NCBI RefSeq assembly: GCF_000019725.1
Contig: NC_010505.1
Coordinates: forward strand, 6,013,834 to 6,077,833
Length of the DNA: 64,000 bases
Reading direction: 5' to 3'
Source of the DNA: Methylobacterium radiotolerans JCM 2831
GTDB lineage: Bacteria > Pseudomonadota > Alphaproteobacteria > Rhizobiales > Beijerinckiaceae
Each line of letters starts with the position of its first letter. The first letter of the stretch is position 1. The notes beneath the pieces are model-generated. The model was not told the origin of the DNA, did no database searches, and saw only the letters and a list, made by a program, of their open reading frames with translations. The position numbers and the translations under genes are program-made. Positions 61,301-64,000 of this stretch are shown one piece after another.

Positions 61301-62086
61301 ATGACGAGCCGAGACGCACAGGGCGACGCCCCCGAGGTTGCCCCCAGGAAGGTCACCGAACTGCCGCCCGGGATCGCCCCCGCGGTGATCCTGGTGGAGC
61401 CGCAGCTTGCCGAGAATATCGGCATGACCGCCCGGGCCATGGCGAATTTCGGCCTGTCGGAGCTGCGCCTCGTCAACCCGAAGAACGGCTGGCCCAAGAA
61501 GGGCGTCCGAGAGGCGGCCTCGGGCGCGACGCACGTCTTGGACGCGGCCGCGATCTACGGCAGCGTGGCCGAGGCCATCGCTGACTGCCAGTACGTCCTG
61601 GCGACCACGGCGCGCGAGCGCGGGCAGATGAAGCGGGTCTTCGCGCCCGAGGAGGCCATGGGCGAGCTCGTGGCCCGGGAGGGGCAGCGCACCGCGGTGA
61701 TGTTCGGCCGCGAGCGGGTCGGGCTCACCAACGACGAGGTGTCGCTCGCCGACGCGATCGTCACCTTCCCGGTCTCCCCGGACTTTCCCTCGCTCAACCT
61801 CGCGCAGGCGGTTCTGCTGGTGGGCTACGCGTGGCGGCAGGCGAGCGGCCGGGCGCGCCTGCCCTTCACGGGCGAACTCCTGTCGCCGCCGGCGACCCGC
61901 GAGGCGCTGATCGCGCTGTTCGGAAGCCTTGAGGCGGCGCTCGACGGGGCCGGCTTCTACCCGCCGGAGAAGAAGGAGATCATCGCCCGCAACATGCGCG
62001 ACATGCTCCACCGCATGAGCCTGACCGAGCAGGACGTGCGGACGTTCCGCGGGGCGCTGCGGGCCCTGACGCGGAAGGGCGGCTGA
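61301..62086 (+). CDS. trmJ: TrmJ-like tRNA 2'-O-methyltransferase (SpoU family)
   Basis: A 261-residue protein from ATG 61301 (MTSRDAQGDAPEVAPRKVTE). SpoU motifs: VILVEPQLAENIGMTARAMA with the conserved Glu/Asn, VMFGRERVGLTNDEVSLADA and FPSLNLAQAVLLVGY. Matches TrmJ, which methylates position 32 of tRNAs. Divergent from icd. Confidence 0.88.
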   Translation: MTSRDAQGDAPEVAPRKVTELPPGIAPAVILVEPQLAENIGMTARAMANFGLSELRLVNPKNGWPKKGVREAASGATHVLDAAAIYGSVAEAIADCQYVLATTARERGQMKRVFAPEEAMGELVAREGQRTAVMFGRERVGLTNDEVSLADAIVTFPVSPDFPSLNLAQAVLLVGYAWRQASGRARLPFTGELLSPPATREALIALFGSLEAALDGAGFYPPEKKEIIARNMRDMLHRMSLTEQDVRTFRGALRALTRKGG

Positions 62087-62272
62087 TCAGCCGGGGGCCG
62101 GCTTCATCTCCGGCGGCTTGCCGCCGCCGAAGCAGCGGCCGACCGCCTCCCAGAACGCCGTCCGCTCCTCGGGCGTGCACTGCGCCATGCGCGCCTCGAC
62201 CTTGGCGCGTCCGGCCACCGCGTCGGCTGTCGCGGCCACCTCGGTCTCGCTCGGGTTCCTCGCCTCGGCCAT
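62087..62272 (-). CDS. Small hypothetical protein
   Basis: A 61-residue protein (MAEARNPSETEVAATADAVA at the start) with EARMAQCTPEERTAFWEAVG and FGGGKPPEMKPAPG. Its stop is adjacent to the trmJ stop in a tail-to-tail arrangement. Host-like codon use. Function unknown. Confidence 0.6.
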   Translation of the reverse strand: MAEARNPSETEVAATADAVAGRAKVEARMAQCTPEERTAFWEAVGRCFGGGKPPEMKPAPG

Positions 62273-62399
62273 CAGCAATCCTCCGTTGCAGAACGAAAGC
62301 GCAGCTGAGCCGTGCGGTTCCGTTCCGCGCCGCGATCGGGCATGGAGTCGGCGATTCGCGGAGTGGCCGCGCGGTGGCGGAACGAGGGCGGGGTATCGG

Positions 62400-63038
62400 G
62401 TGCGGCTCAGCGTGGACAATCTGGCCTGCCGCCGCTCCGGCCGCCGCATCTTCGCCAACCTGTCCTTCGCCCTCGGACCCGGCGACGCCCTCGCGATCAC
62501 CGGGCGGAACGGCGCGGGCAAGTCGAGCCTCCTCGCCATCCTCTCGGGCCGACTGCGGGCGGATGCCGGGCGGATCGACGTCGCCGATGTCGGCGAGGCG
62601 AGTCTGCCCGAGTGCCTCCACGCCGTCGGCCACCGCGACGGGCTGAAGAGCTCTCTCACGGCGGGCGAGAACCTCCTGTTCGCCCAGCGGCTCCTGGGCG
62701 CGCCGCGTCTGGACCCGCGCGCCGCGCTGGAGCGGCTCGGCCTCGGCCACGCGCACGACCTGCCGGTGGCCTATCTGTCGGCGGGTCAGCGGCGGCGCGT
62801 GGCCCTGGCGCGGCTGCTGGTCTGCGCCCGCCCGCTCTGGCTCCTGGACGAGCCCACCGCCGCCCTCGACACGGCCTCGCAGGCGGTGCTCGCCGAGCTG
62901 ATGGAGGGCCATCGGGCCGGCGGCGGCCTCGTGATCGCCGCCACCCACCAGTCCCTCGGCCTCGCCGGCGCTGCGGAACTGCGCATCGAGACCGCCGCCG
63001 CGGCACCGGTCGCGGACCTTCTGGAGGAGTGGGCGTGA
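62400..63038 (+). CDS. ccmA: Cytochrome c maturation ATP-binding protein CcmA
   Basis: A 212-residue ABC ATPase starting at GTG 62400 (MRLSVDNLACRRSGRRIFAN). Walker A is GRNGAGKSSL, signature LSAGQRRRVALARL, Walker B LWLLDEPTAALD, and the His switch AATHQS. With CcmB it energises haem delivery for c-type cytochromes. Its stop overlaps the ccmB start. Size matches CcmA. Confidence 0.92.
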   Translation: MRLSVDNLACRRSGRRIFANLSFALGPGDALAITGRNGAGKSSLLAILSGRLRADAGRIDVADVGEASLPECLHAVGHRDGLKSSLTAGENLLFAQRLLGAPRLDPRAALERLGLGHAHDLPVAYLSAGQRRRVALARLLVCARPLWLLDEPTAALDTASQAVLAELMEGHRAGGGLVIAATHQSLGLAGAAELRIETAAAAPVADLLEEWA

Positions 63039-63703
63039 TTCGCGCGGTCCTCGCCCTCATCGCCCGCGACCTGCGCCTCGCCGGCCGGGTCGGCGGGTCC
63101 GGCGCCCTGTCGCTGGTCTTCTTCCTGATGATCGTCGCGCTGGTGCCCTTCGCCCTCGGGCCCGATCTCAACCTGCTGTCGCGGATCGGCCCGGCGATCC
63201 TGTGGCTCGCCGCCGTGCTGGCGACGCTGATCGGCCTCGACCGCCTGTTCCAGGCCGACGAGGAGGACGGCTCCCTCGACCTGATGACCGCGGCACCGGT
63301 GCCCCTCGAACTGGTGGTGCTCGGCAAGGTCGCGGCGCACTGGCTGACAACCGGACTGCCGCTGGCGCTGGCCGCGCCGCTCTTCGGCCTGCTGGTGGCC
63401 CTCGACGGCACCGCCATGGGCGCGACGTCCCTGACGCTTCTGGCCGGCACGCCGGCCCTGAGCTTCATCGGCGCGGTGGGCGCGGCGCTCACCGCCTCGA
63501 TTCGCCGGGGCGGCCTGATCCTCGCCGTGCTGGTCCTGCCGCTGATGATCCCGACGCTGATCTTCGGCGTCTCGGCCGCGCAGGCGGCGAGCGGCGGGAC
63601 GGTGCCGTTCCTCGTGCCGCTGGCGGTGCTGGCGGCGCTGACGCTGATCGCCGCCGTGGTCGGGACGCTGGCGGCGGCGGCGGCTCTGCGCTGGCCGGAA
63701 TAG
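63035..63703 (+). CDS. ccmB: Cytochrome c maturation permease CcmB
   Basis: A 222-residue membrane protein starting at GTG 63035, overlapping the ccmA stop. Six hydrophobic segments are visible. CcmB features include FQADEEDGSLDLMTAAPVPL, LGKVAAHWLTTGLPLALAAP and GLILAVLVLPLMIPTLIFGV. It forms the channel with CcmA. ccmC is not in the window. Confidence 0.92.
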   Translation: MIRAVLALIARDLRLAGRVGGSGALSLVFFLMIVALVPFALGPDLNLLSRIGPAILWLAAVLATLIGLDRLFQADEEDGSLDLMTAAPVPLELVVLGKVAAHWLTTGLPLALAAPLFGLLVALDGTAMGATSLTLLAGTPALSFIGAVGAALTASIRRGGLILAVLVLPLMIPTLIFGVSAAQAASGGTVPFLVPLAVLAALTLIAAVVGTLAAAAALRWPE

Positions 63704-64000
63704 CCGACGCTCTCTTGCATGAAGCGGCCAGCGCTCGTCATCGTCCCGGCGATGCTGCCTCGCGCGGCCGGACGTCTTCGCTGAAGCCTGCCGAATGCTT
63801 CCCGGCTCCCGGGCCGAGGCCGAAGCCCGCGCTCCGGATTTGCCTCCGAGCGCGTTGACGCGCGGCGCCCCCCTGACTATAGAAGCCGCTTCGCCGAGGG
63901 GCCGCGCTTTCGCGCGCGCTGCGTCTCGGCCATCGCCAGACAACCTGACGCGACGACCGATTTCCGGCCCAGCCGGCCCGTCGGCATCGCCCGACGAGAA
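63704..64000 (+). promoter_or_regulatory. Post-ccmB intergenic region with strong promoter
   Basis: No gene is visible. TTGACG (63855-63860), 17-base spacer and TATAGA (63878-63883) make a near-consensus sigma-70 promoter directed rightward. A GC-rich leader follows to the window edge. It should drive a highly expressed gene beyond the window, which might be ccmC or a housekeeping gene. Confidence 0.6.

Noticed and set aside
1..64000. CRISPR arrays, retrons or diversity-generating retroelements
   Set aside because: No regularly spaced repeats or reverse transcriptase motifs seen.

Overview
The window is about 70% GC with strong third-position G/C. Its host genes include a DUF6894 protein type, LuxR/LuxI, large DmdC-like acyl-CoA dehydrogenase, NADP isocitrate dehydrogenase, CcmAB and a PodJ-like polarity protein. 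Together they suggest an alphaproteobacterium of the Methylobacterium/Methylorubrum group. This is inference from gene content and composition; no rRNA or tRNA was seen to confirm it.

Positions 1 to about 43,000 are one large prophage whose left end lies outside the window. Its late genes run leftward: terminase small and large subunits (14314 to 12538), P22-like portal, scaffold, N4-gp56-type capsid, decoration/adaptor proteins, gp10-like tail hub and two further virion genes. The middle (15.2-31.4 kb) is also mostly leftward: a run of tiny overlapping genes that may include lysis functions, a serine recombinase, RusA, an orphan DNA methyltransferase, Gp49 and replication-associated genes. 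The switch is at 31.15-32.2 kb (cro-like and cI-like genes) with operators of the form ATACC(N5)GGTAT. A rightward early operon (33.0-41.8 kb) starts from a promoter with an embedded operator. It carries many small genes, an ERF annealing protein plus YqaJ exonuclease pair, a DndC/PAPS-reductase-like ATP pyrophosphatase, DUF5131, DUF1643 and an excisionase that overlaps the convergent tyrosine integrase.

The prophage carries an unusual sensory cargo. An operon of a chemoreceptor, a small helical protein and an HD-GYP phosphodiesterase sits exactly between the scaffold and capsid genes in the opposite orientation. A CheB-CheR-PAS fusion lies at 19.5-22.1 kb and a PilZ-like gene at 39.9-40.2 kb. 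A HicAB toxin-antitoxin pair has mirror-image operators and a probably leaderless toxin message.

From 43.6 kb the DNA is host-like. A GH16 glucanase fused to a Hint (hedgehog/intein) domain is broken by a single amber codon. Then come a GGDEF-EAL protein translationally coupled to a HerA-type ATPase, homocysteine synthase (MetY), acyl-CoA dehydrogenase with a strong terminator, a PodJ-like coiled-coil/Sel1 protein with a possible CtrA site, a LuxR-LuxI quorum-sensing pair with a candidate lux box, isocitrate dehydrogenase, TrmJ, and the cytochrome c maturation genes ccmA-ccmB.
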